Shown here piece by piece: positions 37,428-46,646 of a stretch of 64,000 nt of DNA. The translations under genes were made by a program, and so were the position numbers. The notes under the pieces are model-generated. The model had not been told where the DNA came from. It was given only the letters and a program-made list of their open reading frames with translations, and did not search any database. Every line of letters starts with the position of its first letter. The first letter of the stretch is position 1. The stretch comes from an uncultured Massilia sp. (GTDB taxonomy: Bacteria; Pseudomonadota; Gammaproteobacteria; Burkholderiales; Burkholderiaceae), in the NCBI GenBank assembly GCA_946481275.1, contig CAMLMV010000017.1, positions 1-64,000 on the forward strand, read 5' to 3'.

Positions 37428-39251
37428 TCACTCCCCCGGGAACGAGTCGAATAGATTTAGCTGACGGAATGGCCGTTCAACGCTGCCGATTTCCGGCAGC
37501 GAAGGCAGTTTGGCGACTTCTACACCCGAGCGGAGCTTGCCAATTCGTTCACGGAAAAGGTTGCAGAAAGGGTGAGTGGCGCGGCCATTGTCCGGTGCGC
37601 TTGTCCCGCCCGCCCAGTAATGCTGCTTGTGGTCGTATTGCACCCCCTGTTTAAGATCCACTACACCACCGCAAATTTCGCACCTGACCGGGGAGCCGAG
37701 CAGCGCGCGGACGTTGATCTCGGCCCGACTTGTTTTCGAAAAACTACGGCTTCGTCCGCCCCTGGTCGCAACCTTGCTCGGCTTCGCCTCGAACAGCGCT
37801 GCCAATCGATCTCCCCGTCCCTCATCGTCGAGCCCACGGGTCTCGATGAGCAGGGTAACCAGTTCTTGGATAAAATTCGTTACCCTTGCAAGCGACTTGA
37901 AGCCAGCACCTGCGCGATGCTGGATCTCAGCGAACTCGTCCTTGTAACGCGTCAGCACATCCTCCAGTTCGCCACGAACCGACGACACTACGATTTTGCG
38001 GGACTGGATCTCGCTGTCGGAACCCGACAGCAACCAATGCATCCATCCGTACATCAGCGCACGCACGAAACCGCCGCGGCGGTTGTACCAATAGATCAAC
38101 GGTACCAGTGCGAGGGAAAGCGATCCGTTCCCCTGGCCGCCGATGTGCTCGAGCTTGTTCTCGACCCGGCCGAGCAACTCGTCGGCGTTGATGATCATAT
38201 CTTGGACGGGACCGCCGCTGTCCTTTCCAAGAAGTTTCTTGATTCCGTCGGCGTCGACGGGCACCCCCTCCGACAGCAACGGGAGCAATTCGATCAAATG
38301 CTGTTGAAGACGGAAATGTCCAGGAGCGACGATCAAGGGAACGTTGATGTCGCGCACAGTCGTATCGAACGGCGGCACGAACAAGGTGCGGTGCAACTCC
38401 GCACAGCGGCCGTCGAACGTCGACAGCTTCGCCTTGAGTGGCTCGGTTAAAGGCTCGGAGGCCGGAGGGTGCGGCCAATAATGCCCTGCTGCGCCGGCGT
38501 TCGCGATACTCATGATCACCCTCGCCATGCTGCCGTTCCGGTATTCGATGAGAAGGGATTCCAGATCGTCGAGGGGAACGCCCTGACGGTTGATCGCCAG
38601 GAACGACTCCTCGGCTGCGGCATAGTCGCCGTCCTCCCACTGGGCGTGCAGAGTTCGGTTCGAACCGAAGGTGTCAAGATAGAAGCGGGCCATCTGCGCT
38701 CTTGCCTGCGACATCGAATGCATTGGGGCGCCGCCTGCGAGGGCAATCTTGTCGAACTCCGAGCGCGCTTCCTCAAAGGCCTTGAACGGACCGATGCTCT
38801 GGTTGACCGCATCGCGCGCGGCGTGGGCGGCCTGGAGGATATCCTCGAAATTCTCGTTCTTGCCGTAAAATTCGCCCGCCTTGTCGCCCCAATCGTCGAT
38901 CATCCAGGCACGCAGCACCGACAGGCGATGGGCCCCGTCGAGGACGTATACAAGCCCGGTCTCGTTGCTCCGCCAAAGAATAATCGAAGGAATAATCCTG
39001 CGGTTCAACACCGACCTCAGGAAGGTGACGCATGCCTGTGGATCCCAGGCACAAGTGGCGCGCTGAAAGTCGGGCTTGACGATCCTGTTGAACCAGCCAT
39101 CCTCTTGCTTGATGTCGTCGAACCTAATGTTTTGGTCGGAACGATGTGACGACATGGGACGTCCATCGCCCTCAATGCTTTTCGGCGGCGAGTATCGCAA
39201 GCTCTGCCTTTTTATGAGATGGTCGAGATGCACTCGGAGGTTCGTGGTCAT
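37428..39251 (-). CDS. DUF262 (ParB/GmrS-like) and HNH nuclease fusion protein
   Basis: This 607-residue protein has an N-terminal DUF262-type ParB-like domain with the DGxxR motif (D105-GAH-R109), which binds and hydrolyses nucleotides in GmrSD-type enzymes. A long helical middle region follows. The C-terminal HNH nuclease domain (about 525-585) has CEIC, YDHKQHYW and ATHPFCN. Such proteins restrict phage with modified DNA or act as other anti-phage nucleases; the target here is unknown. Its place beside a restriction-modification system supports defence. The ATG at 39251 was kept because MTTNLRVHLDHLI resembles family starts. Confidence 0.8.
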   Translation of the reverse strand: MTTNLRVHLDHLIKRQSLRYSPPKSIEGDGRPMSSHRSDQNIRFDDIKQEDGWFNRIVKPDFQRATCAWDPQACVTFLRSVLNRRIIPSIILWRSNETGLVYVLDGAHRLSVLRAWMIDDWGDKAGEFYGKNENFEDILQAAHAARDAVNQSIGPFKAFEEARSEFDKIALAGGAPMHSMSQARAQMARFYLDTFGSNRTLHAQWEDGDYAAAEESFLAINRQGVPLDDLESLLIEYRNGSMARVIMSIANAGAAGHYWPHPPASEPLTEPLKAKLSTFDGRCAELHRTLFVPPFDTTVRDINVPLIVAPGHFRLQQHLIELLPLLSEGVPVDADGIKKLLGKDSGGPVQDMIINADELLGRVENKLEHIGGQGNGSLSLALVPLIYWYNRRGGFVRALMYGWMHWLLSGSDSEIQSRKIVVSSVRGELEDVLTRYKDEFAEIQHRAGAGFKSLARVTNFIQELVTLLIETRGLDDEGRGDRLAALFEAKPSKVATRGGRSRSFSKTSRAEINVRALLGSPVRCEICGGVVDLKQGVQYDHKQHYWAGGTSAPDNGRATHPFCNLFRERIGKLRSGVEVAKLPSLPEIGSVERPFRQLNLFDSFPGE

Positions 39252-39491
39252 CGGAAGAGCGGCAAGTATGCGTTAAGGATGCAGCGCAGGTGGTGATGCG
39301 TACAATACCATTCTAATACTGTTTCTTGAAAGCAGCGAAATCTGCGGGTGAGTCGTCAACGGAACAAGAGTAGTTTTGCGCCCACTTCGATTGCTCAAAA
39401 GCTACCTGCCGGTAGGATTGCCGCCATATATTGATTGATCAGCAACGGAAAATGGATCTCCTGCGACGCAAGAAATGGACTTCCGAAAAGT

Positions 39492-39517
39492 AAAAATCCG
39501 GCGAGTTTCCTCACCGG
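39492..39517 (-). terminator. intrinsic terminator on the minus strand
   Basis: On the minus strand CCGGTGAG, loop GAAA and CTCGCCGG (one central mismatch) are followed by ATTTTTA. It lies 317 bases downstream of the HNH gene, the nearest gene it could serve, so the transcript would have a long unexplained 3' part. Confidence 0.65.
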
Positions 39518-39799
39518 GTTCTGAAGAACGGCCGGCTCGGGAAGGAGAATGCTTGGCCCCGAGCGCTGTACCCAAGGCTATCTATGTTGCGTGTTGTGGA
39601 TAGCCGTACGTTGCATTGCCGTTCCTTTCCCAAAAAAAGTAATTGATCGAAAATCGATGAGGTGAGATTCCGCGCCAGCCCGATCTTGCTTCCCAAAGAT
39701 TTCATGCTTCGACGTGGTTTTCAGCAAAGTCGCCCTTGTGGTTACTTCTTGTTGGGGCGAGCATGGGGGCGCGATGTGAACTGGCAGCATCGAGCCGCG

Positions 39800-39812
39800 C
39801 CCCCCCCCCCCC
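39800..39812 (+). repeat. homopolymer run of 13 C
   Basis: This is an uninterrupted C tract just downstream of the HNH gene (on its strand a G tract). Such tracts vary in length by slippage and are also prone to sequencing error. Confidence 0.9.
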
Positions 39813-39833
39813 GGCGAGTCGTGAACAGCGCCG

Positions 39834-40400
39834 TCAATTCAATAACCGGCTGTGCTTGGGCAGTTGCGCCGCCAGATACTCATGCTGGTCAGCAAGAATA
39901 TTCCGCCCGCTCAGCAGATAATGCTCCGCACGGCAGGGCACATAAGGCACATAGATCAGCGGCCGGAATTGCTCCACCAGCAGATTGCCCTTCTCCTGGT
40001 TGCAGCGCTTGCAGGCGGTCACGCAATTCATCCACGTGTCCTTGCCGCCGCGCGACCTTGGCAAAATATGGTCGCGCGACAGTTCCTTGTGCGCGAAGCG
40101 ATTGCCGCAATACGCGCAAGTATAGCGGTCGCGCTTGAAGAGCAGATCGTTCTGGTTGGTGAGCGGCAGTCCCGTCCTGAACATGCGGGTCATGATTTCG
40201 CTGCCGGCGATGGCAATGATCGGCTTGACCGCGATTTTCGACTGCACGCCCGAACGGGAATAGCCGCCGCGGAAAACGAATTCGCGGCCGCCCAGTTCCC
40301 AGGCCACTTTGCCGAGTGCGTAGTACAGGATGGCGTCCTCTGGCGCGATCCAGTCGAACGGGTTACCTGCGATATCGAGTGCCAGGATTTGCGTGTTCAT
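39834..40400 (-). CDS. HNH endonuclease
   Basis: This 188-residue protein has a complete HNH/zinc domain in its second half: CAYC (C95, C98), SRDHILPRSRGG (D110-H111), WMNCVTACKRCN with C130 and C133. The N-terminal 90 residues form a separate domain common to these stand-alone chromosomal HNH proteins. The ATG at 40400 has AAGGTG five bases upstream. Its role is unknown; it is widespread in Burkholderiales and may be a housekeeping nuclease rather than defence. Confidence 0.87.
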   Translation of the reverse strand: MNTQILALDIAGNPFDWIAPEDAILYYALGKVAWELGGREFVFRGGYSRSGVQSKIAVKPIIAIAGSEIMTRMFRTGLPLTNQNDLLFKRDRYTCAYCGNRFAHKELSRDHILPRSRGGKDTWMNCVTACKRCNQEKGNLLVEQFRPLIYVPYVPCRAEHYLLSGRNILADQHEYLAAQLPKHSRLLN

Positions 40401-40476
40401 CATGTCACCTTCGTTTCGTAGTGACAGCGTAGCTTGAACACAAATAAAAGTCAGCAATCGTGTGCTGACTTCGACT

Positions 40477-41622
40477 TCAACCGCGCAATCTCACGGGCTT
40501 GGCGCCGAACGTCCGCACCGCCACCGGCTTCGCCAGCCCGGCCAGGAAGCGGCCCAGCGGCGCCTCGACCCAGTGATGGAACAGCGCCCCGGACGCCACG
40601 CTGGCCGCCCACGCCCACACGACGCCTGCACCTTGCAGGTAGGCATCGTCCGGCACGAACCGCGTGAATGCCGCGTTCACGACGAGGCACACCGGAAAGT
40701 GCACGAGAAAAATCGAATACGAAATCTTGCCCAAGTAATTGATGAGCGACCATCCCGAGCTCGCATACGTGCTCAGCCGCGTGCGCCCATACAGGCACAG
40801 GAAGCAGGCCACGACAGACGCCACCGCGATACGGATCCGGAAATCCAGTTCCAGCGCCAGTACGGCCGGCACGACCATCATCACCAGCAGGGAGAACGTC
40901 GCGACGAACGGCCGGCGCGGATCGCTCGCCCACCAAGCCAGGATGCCCAGGCCATAGCTGCCGAAAAAGTACGGCGCCCATACGTCGAAATTGGCGTCGC
41001 GGTTGAAGTACAGAAGCGAAATGCTCACGCCCAGCGTCACCAGCAGGGGCATCAGCCAGGGCATGGGACGGTTGCCGGCAATGCGTCCGCCCAGCCACAG
41101 CAGGCAGGTCATCAGCGCATAGAGTTGGAAATCGATGGCGACATACCAGGCGCCTGCGGACAGCGATTCATAGCCCAGCACGCTGTGCAGCAACAGGACG
41201 TGCGCGGCCAGCTGGGACATGTTCGGCGGCGCCGAAATCGAATCGTGGACCATCCAGGTGCGCGCGAGCGCAGAAGCGCCGATCGCCAGGAGCATGGCCA
41301 CGATGAACGGCGGCGCCAGCTTGATGTAGCGGCGCCAGATCGTGCCCAGCGGGTTGCCAATGCCGGGCAAGCCGGTCGGCGACAGGGATTTCGCGGCGAG
41401 GAAGCCGCTGATGACGAGGAAGGCCTGGACGGCGATACGGCCGTACTGGTCGAGCCAGTCGATTATCGGCGGCATCAGCGGCCGCGCGGCGTCGGCCATC
41501 GGGCCGTAGAACGCCAGGTGGTGCAGGACGATCAGTTGCGCGGCACCGGCCTTCAAGAGGTTGATCAAACCAAACTGTTTTTGGACCGTCGCGTTCGGTC
41601 CGGATGCTCCCGTTTCTTTCAT
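40477..41622 (-). CDS. acyltransferase family 3 (OafA/YrhL-like)
   Basis: This integral membrane acyltransferase has 381 residues and about ten hydrophobic segments. The family signature includes LIVLHHLAFYG with the active-site histidine in helix 1, QAFLVISGFLAAKSL, and FLVHFPVCLVVN near the end. It transfers acyl groups, often acetyl, to surface or exported carbohydrates. The ATG at 41622 was chosen; a TTG at 41658 would add 12 residues. Confidence 0.85.
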   Translation of the reverse strand: MKETGASGPNATVQKQFGLINLLKAGAAQLIVLHHLAFYGPMADAARPLMPPIIDWLDQYGRIAVQAFLVISGFLAAKSLSPTGLPGIGNPLGTIWRRYIKLAPPFIVAMLLAIGASALARTWMVHDSISAPPNMSQLAAHVLLLHSVLGYESLSAGAWYVAIDFQLYALMTCLLWLGGRIAGNRPMPWLMPLLVTLGVSISLLYFNRDANFDVWAPYFFGSYGLGILAWWASDPRRPFVATFSLLVMMVVPAVLALELDFRIRIAVASVVACFLCLYGRTRLSTYASSGWSLINYLGKISYSIFLVHFPVCLVVNAAFTRFVPDDAYLQGAGVVWAWAASVASGALFHHWVEAPLGRFLAGLAKPVAVRTFGAKPVRLRG

Positions 41623-41785
41623 GTGCAAGCCCAGCCATTCAATGTTGCCCAGTGTCAATCAAGCAACAAAGTTGTCGATACAGCTGAGCGGGCCGCCATC
41701 ATAGCCGAGCTGAATCGTGCGGGACCACGCTTTACACCTCGTAAAGCCTGTTACATAAAGATGCAAATTAATCGTAGAAATAACG

Positions 41786-41816
41786 GCTGAAATCGCGTTT
41801 TGCGCAAGATTTCAGC
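41786..41816 (-). terminator. hairpin after the type 2 PHA depolymerase gene
   Basis: GCTGAAATC and GATTTCAGC form a perfect 9-bp stem, 22 bases after the depolymerase stop on the minus strand, followed by CCGTTATTTCT. It is terminator-like but has only a weak T-run. Confidence 0.45.
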
Positions 41817-41837
41817 ATGCAGGGCAACTAAAGTGTT

Positions 41838-43049
41838 TTAGGAACAACTCCCATACGCGTAATACCCCGCCGACGTCTGCCTCACATCCGTATAAGCCAT
41901 CACCATGTAATACCCCAGATACTGGTTCGAATTCTTCGCATACACCTGCCCATCCGCACCGATATAAGCCCGGCCGGCCGACACGTGCGACACATTGCTG
42001 GCATACCAGTGACTGCACGTGAACGGCGCCGCCGCGTTGCCGCTGACGACCTTGTCGATCATGGTCTTGATGGCGACCATCTGCCCTCCGCTCTTGGCCG
42101 GGAAATTCACGTCCTCGTAACCCCACCAGTCCCAGCATCCGCCCGGATTGTTCGCGGTGACGATCGTTTGCGGATACAGCACGACGATGTTGTTCGTATC
42201 GGCCCAGCGGTTATAGCCGGCGTTCTGGTAAAACGCCGTGCCGGCGACCGACGCGCTTTGCAGGCAGCCGTGGAAGGCCACGTGCAGCCGGCAGGATTGT
42301 CCCGCCGCGCAGCTGGCCGGCACATAGGCGTAGCCGCTGCTGGCCATGCTGTAAAAATTCGGATTGAAGTTGCCCCAGAAAACGGACTGGTCGAAGTTGA
42401 TGAAGCTGCCGGACAGCACACCTGTGTTCTTGGGATTCAGCGGCCCGTAAATCCATTTCAGGATCTCGCCCGCCGTATCGAAGTTGCAGTTGTTGACGTA
42501 AGGGCTGCCGCTGATGGCGCAGCCGTTGCCGAAGAAATCCGTCGGGATCGAATGCTCGGCCGCGAGATTGTTCTTGTAATAGATATTGGCGGCTGGGAGG
42601 TAGTTACCGTACATCGTTTTGAGATCGTCCATGACGGGCTGGCGCACCGTGGAATCGATCGTCCCCGACAGCAAATAGACCTTCGATGCGGCCATGTTGC
42701 TGGTCGGGTCGATATAGCCATTGCCCGACCACGTATTCACTACCGAAATCAGATAAGGCAGATTGCGCGAGCCGGTATTCGCCATGCACGGACCGACCGA
42801 AATCGCAACGTTCCCCTGCGAGCAGTAGACCGGCCCGCCGGCAATGATGCCCGCGCCCTTTTTCACCGTCTTCGAATACGCGAAATGCATCTGCGCCGCC
42901 ATGTGGGCGCCGGACGAAAAGCCGGACACCGACACCTCGTTCACGCTGACGTTGTACTTCGGTAGCGCGACGACCGCCGCGAAGGCGCTCGTGCCGATAA
43001 AGCCAATGAGGATGCCGGCAAGATGCCTTGCCCTGATCAGGATTGCCAT
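41838..43049 (-). CDS. extracellular PHA depolymerase (type 2 catalytic domain)
   Basis: This 403-residue secreted esterase has a signal peptide ending near residue 24 (SAFA). Immediately behind it is the lipase-box-like GFSSG with S45, the N-terminal position typical of the type 2 domain of short-chain-length PHA depolymerases. Further conserved segments are RLHVAFHGCLQ (oxyanion region) and GCWDWWGY. The C-terminal 60 residues look like a small extra domain that may bind the polymer. It would degrade PHB outside the cell. Confidence 0.9.
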   Translation of the reverse strand: MAILIRARHLAGILIGFIGTSAFAAVVALPKYNVSVNEVSVSGFSSGAHMAAQMHFAYSKTVKKGAGIIAGGPVYCSQGNVAISVGPCMANTGSRNLPYLISVVNTWSGNGYIDPTSNMAASKVYLLSGTIDSTVRQPVMDDLKTMYGNYLPAANIYYKNNLAAEHSIPTDFFGNGCAISGSPYVNNCNFDTAGEILKWIYGPLNPKNTGVLSGSFINFDQSVFWGNFNPNFYSMASSGYAYVPASCAAGQSCRLHVAFHGCLQSASVAGTAFYQNAGYNRWADTNNIVVLYPQTIVTANNPGGCWDWWGYEDVNFPAKSGGQMVAIKTMIDKVVSGNAAAPFTCSHWYASNVSHVSAGRAYIGADGQVYAKNSNQYLGYYMVMAYTDVRQTSAGYYAYGSCS

Positions 43050-43200
43050 GGAGTCTCCGATTGTTTTATAGGTTTGACCCGGATCAGCTTAGATGAGGTA
43101 GACCGATGTGCAAGCGCAAAGCGGTGTGCGCTTGCGATCAGGCGACTGTGCAAAAAACGATGCATCCGGCGCTGAGGCGCGCAGCGTGTACCATGTGCGC

Positions 43201-43833
43201 ATGACCTATCGCCTCGTCCTGTTCGATTTCGACGGCACGCTCGCCGACTCGTTTCCCTTCGTCCTCACCGTCTTCAACACGATCGCCGACCAGCACGGCT
43301 TCCGCCGCATCGACGTCGCGCGCGCGGACGAACTACGCCACCTCCACGTGCGCCAGATGATGGACCACGTCGGCATGCCAGCCTGGAAGCTGCCGCTCGC
43401 GTCGAAAACCTTCATGGCGATGATGCGCGACAGCGCCCACGCGATTCCGCTGTTCGACGGCATCGCGGACGCGCTGCGGCACCTCCACGACCGGGGCGTC
43501 GTGCTCACGGTCGTCTCGTCGAATGCCGAGCACAACGTGCGCGCGGTGCTGGGGCCGGATCTGGCGGCGCTGATCCGGCGCTTCGAGTGCGGCATGTCCG
43601 TGTTCGGCAAGGCGAGCCGCATCCGCGCCGTGCTCAAGGCCTGCGGCGTGGCGCCTGCGAACGCCATCTACATCGGCGACCAGGCGACGGACGCGGAGGC
43701 GGCGCAAAAAGCCGGCGTGGCGTTCGGCGCCGTCCACTGGGGCATTGCGACGATCGAAGCGCTGCGGGCACAGGCTTGCGCCACCGAGTTCGTCACGCCG
43801 GCCGACCTGCGCCGTATCGCCCCCGCATCCTGA
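43201..43833 (+). CDS. HAD family hydrolase
   Basis: This 210-residue cytoplasmic phosphatase of the HAD superfamily has motif I LFDFDGTLADS, motif II TVVSSN, the Lys of motif III near GKASRI and motif IV GDQATDAEAA. The cap domain is small and helical, as in phosphoglycolate-phosphatase-like members. The ATG at 43201 begins the first beta strand, so the earlier in-frame start at 43108 was rejected. Confidence 0.9.
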   Translation: MTYRLVLFDFDGTLADSFPFVLTVFNTIADQHGFRRIDVARADELRHLHVRQMMDHVGMPAWKLPLASKTFMAMMRDSAHAIPLFDGIADALRHLHDRGVVLTVVSSNAEHNVRAVLGPDLAALIRRFECGMSVFGKASRIRAVLKACGVAPANAIYIGDQATDAEAAQKAGVAFGAVHWGIATIEALRAQACATEFVTPADLRRIAPAS

Positions 43834-43936
43834 TCGAGTCCCGGCACGCATCGGCGGCCACCTTGAAGGAAAATACTTCGCATGCTAAACTTTCGCATAT
43901 AAACAGTGAACAAGAGAAGTATTTACGAAAGTCAAC

Positions 43937-44389
43937 ATGCACCTCACCGACCAGACCCTGAGCAGTCTCACCGCCGCGCTGACCCATGCGTCGCGCGCCT
44001 ACCGTGCCGCCGCCGACAAGGTCGCGTCCGACTTCGGCCTGTCCCAGGCGACCGGGCTGCCGGTGCTGGTCATTCACCGTTTCGGCGAGAACGGCGTGCG
44101 GCCCGGCATCCTGGCCGAGACGCTGAGCCTGGAAGCGTCGTCGCTCGTGCGCGTCGTCGACCACCTGATCGGATCGGGCCTCGTCGAGCGCCATGAAGAT
44201 CCGCAAGACCGCCGCGCCAAGATCCTGCACCTGACCGACGAGGGCCTCAAAACGGCCCACCTGATGGACCAGGCGCTGACGCCCTTCCGCCGCAAGCTGT
44301 TCGGGCAGTTCGACCCGGCCGACGTCGAGGCCACGCTGCGCGTCCTCTCCGGCCTGCCGACGGCCATCGCCACGATCCAGGCCGCATGA
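43937..44389 (+). CDS. MarR family transcriptional regulator
   Basis: This 150-residue winged-helix regulator has the core GILAETLSLEASSLVRVVDHLIGSGLVERHEDPQDRRAKILHLTDEG, containing the recognition helix and wing. Its stop overlaps the start of the FUSC gene (ATGA), so it is co-transcribed with and probably controls the efflux operon in response to a small aromatic acid. The ligand is inferred from related systems. Confidence 0.92.
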   Translation: MHLTDQTLSSLTAALTHASRAYRAAADKVASDFGLSQATGLPVLVIHRFGENGVRPGILAETLSLEASSLVRVVDHLIGSGLVERHEDPQDRRAKILHLTDEGLKTAHLMDQALTPFRRKLFGQFDPADVEATLRVLSGLPTAIATIQAA

Positions 44390-46428
44390 ACTTGCCAACC
44401 CGGTCGGAGATGCTGTTCTCCGTCAAGTCATTCGCGGCAGCGATGCTCTCGGTATATCTATCGATGCGCATCGGACTGCCGCGACCGTTTTGGGCCATGA
44501 TGACGGCCTACATCTGCGCTGCGCCGTTCTCCGGCCCCGTCCGCTCCAAGGGGCTGTACCGCGCGGGTGGCACCGTCCTCGGCGCGGTTGCCGTCACGTT
44601 CCTCGTGCCGCGCCTGATCAATTCCCCTGAACTGTTGTCGCTGGCACTGGCGCTGTGGATCGCGGGTTGCCTGTATGTTTCGCTGCTCGACCGCACGCCG
44701 CGTTCGTACATGCTGATGCTGGGCGGCTATACCGCCGGCCTCATCGCCTTCCCCGCCGTCAACGAACCGGCCGCCATCTTCGACATCGCCCTCGCACGCG
44801 TGGAAGAAATCCTGCTCGGCATCACGTGCGCCACCGTCGTGCACAGCCTCGTGCTGCCGCAGCCGTTCGGCCCGATGCTGGTGGCGCGCCTGGACAACGC
44901 CGTGCGCGACGCCCAGCACTGGATCCGCGACGCGCTGAACCCGGCCGGCGACGCGCGCAGTGCCTCCGACCGCCGCAAGCTCGCGGGCGACATCACGGAG
45001 ATGCGCCTGATGACCACGCACCTGCCGTTCGACACGTCGCACCTGCGCTGGACGGAGAAGGCGGTGAACGCGCTGCAGGAACGCCTGGCTGCGTTCGTGC
45101 CCATCGTCTCCGGTGTGGAAGACCGCCTGACGGCGCTGCGCGACCTGGGCGCCACCGAGGTGTCGGAACGGTGGCACGCGCTGCTGCGCGACGTCGTCGC
45201 CCTCACCGAGAGTCCGAAGGACGTGGCGATCGATGCGCAGGGCGCCGCACTCCGCCAACGCATCGACGCGCTCGAGCCGAAGGTCGACGAGACGCTGGGC
45301 TGGACGGGCATGATCGAGGTGAACCTGGCCGCGCGGCTGCGGCGCCTGATCGAGATCTGCGTCGAGACGCGCACCTTGCGCCAGCACATCGACGCCGGCG
45401 TGCACGGCCGCCTGCCCGAGGCCGTCCGTCACCTGCCGGGCGTGCCGGTGAGCGCGCTGCACCTGGACCGCGGCATGGCCGCGCTGTCCGCATTCGCCGC
45501 CGCTGCCGCCGTGCTGGCCTGCTGCGCATTCTGGATCCTGACCGGCTGGCCGGCCGGCGCGGCCGCCCCGATGATGACGGCCGTGCTGTGCTGCTTCTTC
45601 TCCACGCAGGACGACCCGGTCCCGTTCATCAAGACCTTCATGTGGTACTCGATCTACGCGATCCCGCTGTCGGCCCTGTACCTGCTGGGCATCCTGCCGG
45701 CCGTGCACAACTTCGAGTCGCTCGTCCTCGCGTGCGCCCCGACCTTCCTCGCGCTGGGTGTCTTCCTCGCGCGTCCCTCGACGTTCGGACGCGCGATGCC
45801 CTTCCTGTTCGCGATCTGCGGAACCCTGGCCATGGTCGACACGCACAATGCCGACATGGTGTCCTTCGTGAACAGCACGCTGGCGCAGGTGGTCGGCTAC
45901 ATCGCGGCCGCCGTCACGACGAGCGTGTTCCGCCGCGTGGGCGCCGGCTGGACGGCGCGCCGCCTGCTCAAGGCCGGCTGGAGCGAGCTGTCGCGCATGG
46001 GCCGCGGCGAGCGCGTGCCGTCGCTGCCGGAATTCTCGGCCAGGATGGTCGATCGCGTCGGCCAGCTGACCCCGCGCCTCGCGCTGGCCGGCAAGGACCA
46101 GGACCTGCAGGCCGTCGATGCCCTGCGCGACCTGCGTATCGGCCTGAACATGACCTTGCTGCAAAGCGTGCGTGCGCGGCTGGGCCGCGACGAAGCGGCC
46201 GTCGGCCCGCTGATGAAGCAGCTGTCTCGCCATTTCGCGCTGCGCCCGAGGGTCGATGCCGGCTGCGAACGCAGCCTGCTGGACACGCTCGACAACGCCC
46301 TGCGCGCCATCTGCGCCGGCGAGCGCGACGCGGCCCAGCGCGAGGCGCTTGCTGCCCTCACCGGCATGCGGCGCGACCTGTTTCCCAAGGCGGCGGCGTA
46401 TGAGCCGTCGCTGGCAACTGCAATCTGA
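44386..46428 (+). CDS. FUSC family efflux transporter (AaeB-like)
   Basis: This 680-residue inner-membrane protein has two blocks of hydrophobic helices (about 15-165 and 355-520), each followed by a cytoplasmic helical region. This is the fusaric acid resistance/AaeB architecture. It would pump aromatic acids together with the downstream adaptor and outer-membrane factor. It overlaps the MarR gene by four bases. Confidence 0.9.
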   Translation: MNLPTRSEMLFSVKSFAAAMLSVYLSMRIGLPRPFWAMMTAYICAAPFSGPVRSKGLYRAGGTVLGAVAVTFLVPRLINSPELLSLALALWIAGCLYVSLLDRTPRSYMLMLGGYTAGLIAFPAVNEPAAIFDIALARVEEILLGITCATVVHSLVLPQPFGPMLVARLDNAVRDAQHWIRDALNPAGDARSASDRRKLAGDITEMRLMTTHLPFDTSHLRWTEKAVNALQERLAAFVPIVSGVEDRLTALRDLGATEVSERWHALLRDVVALTESPKDVAIDAQGAALRQRIDALEPKVDETLGWTGMIEVNLAARLRRLIEICVETRTLRQHIDAGVHGRLPEAVRHLPGVPVSALHLDRGMAALSAFAAAAAVLACCAFWILTGWPAGAAAPMMTAVLCCFFSTQDDPVPFIKTFMWYSIYAIPLSALYLLGILPAVHNFESLVLACAPTFLALGVFLARPSTFGRAMPFLFAICGTLAMVDTHNADMVSFVNSTLAQVVGYIAAAVTTSVFRRVGAGWTARRLLKAGWSELSRMGRGERVPSLPEFSARMVDRVGQLTPRLALAGKDQDLQAVDALRDLRIGLNMTLLQSVRARLGRDEAAVGPLMKQLSRHFALRPRVDAGCERSLLDTLDNALRAICAGERDAAQREALAALTGMRRDLFPKAAAYEPSLATAI

Positions 46429-46439
46429 AAGGAGATCCG

Positions 46440-46646
46440 ATGATCGGCGAAGTCAGCATCTACGGCCTCTACGTTCCTCCGCTCCTGCTGCTCACACTGG
46501 CGGCGCTGGTGGTCTCGCGGCTCATCAACCTGGTCCTGGCGAAGACGGGCTTTTATCGCGTCGTCTGGCACCCGGCCCTGTTCGATTTTTCCCTGTTCGT
46601 CATCGTGCTCGGCGCACTGACGTATTACACACGCAACTGGTCCTGA
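46440..46646 (+). CDS. DUF1656 domain-containing protein (AaeX-like)
   Basis: This small 68-residue protein has two hydrophobic helices. It carries the DUF1656 pattern with EVSIYGLYVPPLLLL and a final segment ending YYTRNWS. It is usual between FUSC and HlyD genes; its function is unknown. It starts 11 bases after the FUSC stop and behind AAAGGAG. Confidence 0.9.
   Translation: MIGEVSIYGLYVPPLLLLTLAALVVSRLINLVLAKTGFYRVVWHPALFDFSLFVIVLGALTYYTRNWS

Larger units (their letters stand above)
39252..39833. other. 582-base region without a recognised gene
   Basis: No protein is recognisable on either strand. Contents seen are an intrinsic terminator on the minus strand (39492-39517), a run of 13 C (39800-39812), and a near-palindrome CCTGCCGGTAGG near 39400. 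The A/T content is higher than in the flanks to the right. It could be the scar of the defence-island insertion or hold a small RNA ending at the terminator. Confidence 0.5.
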
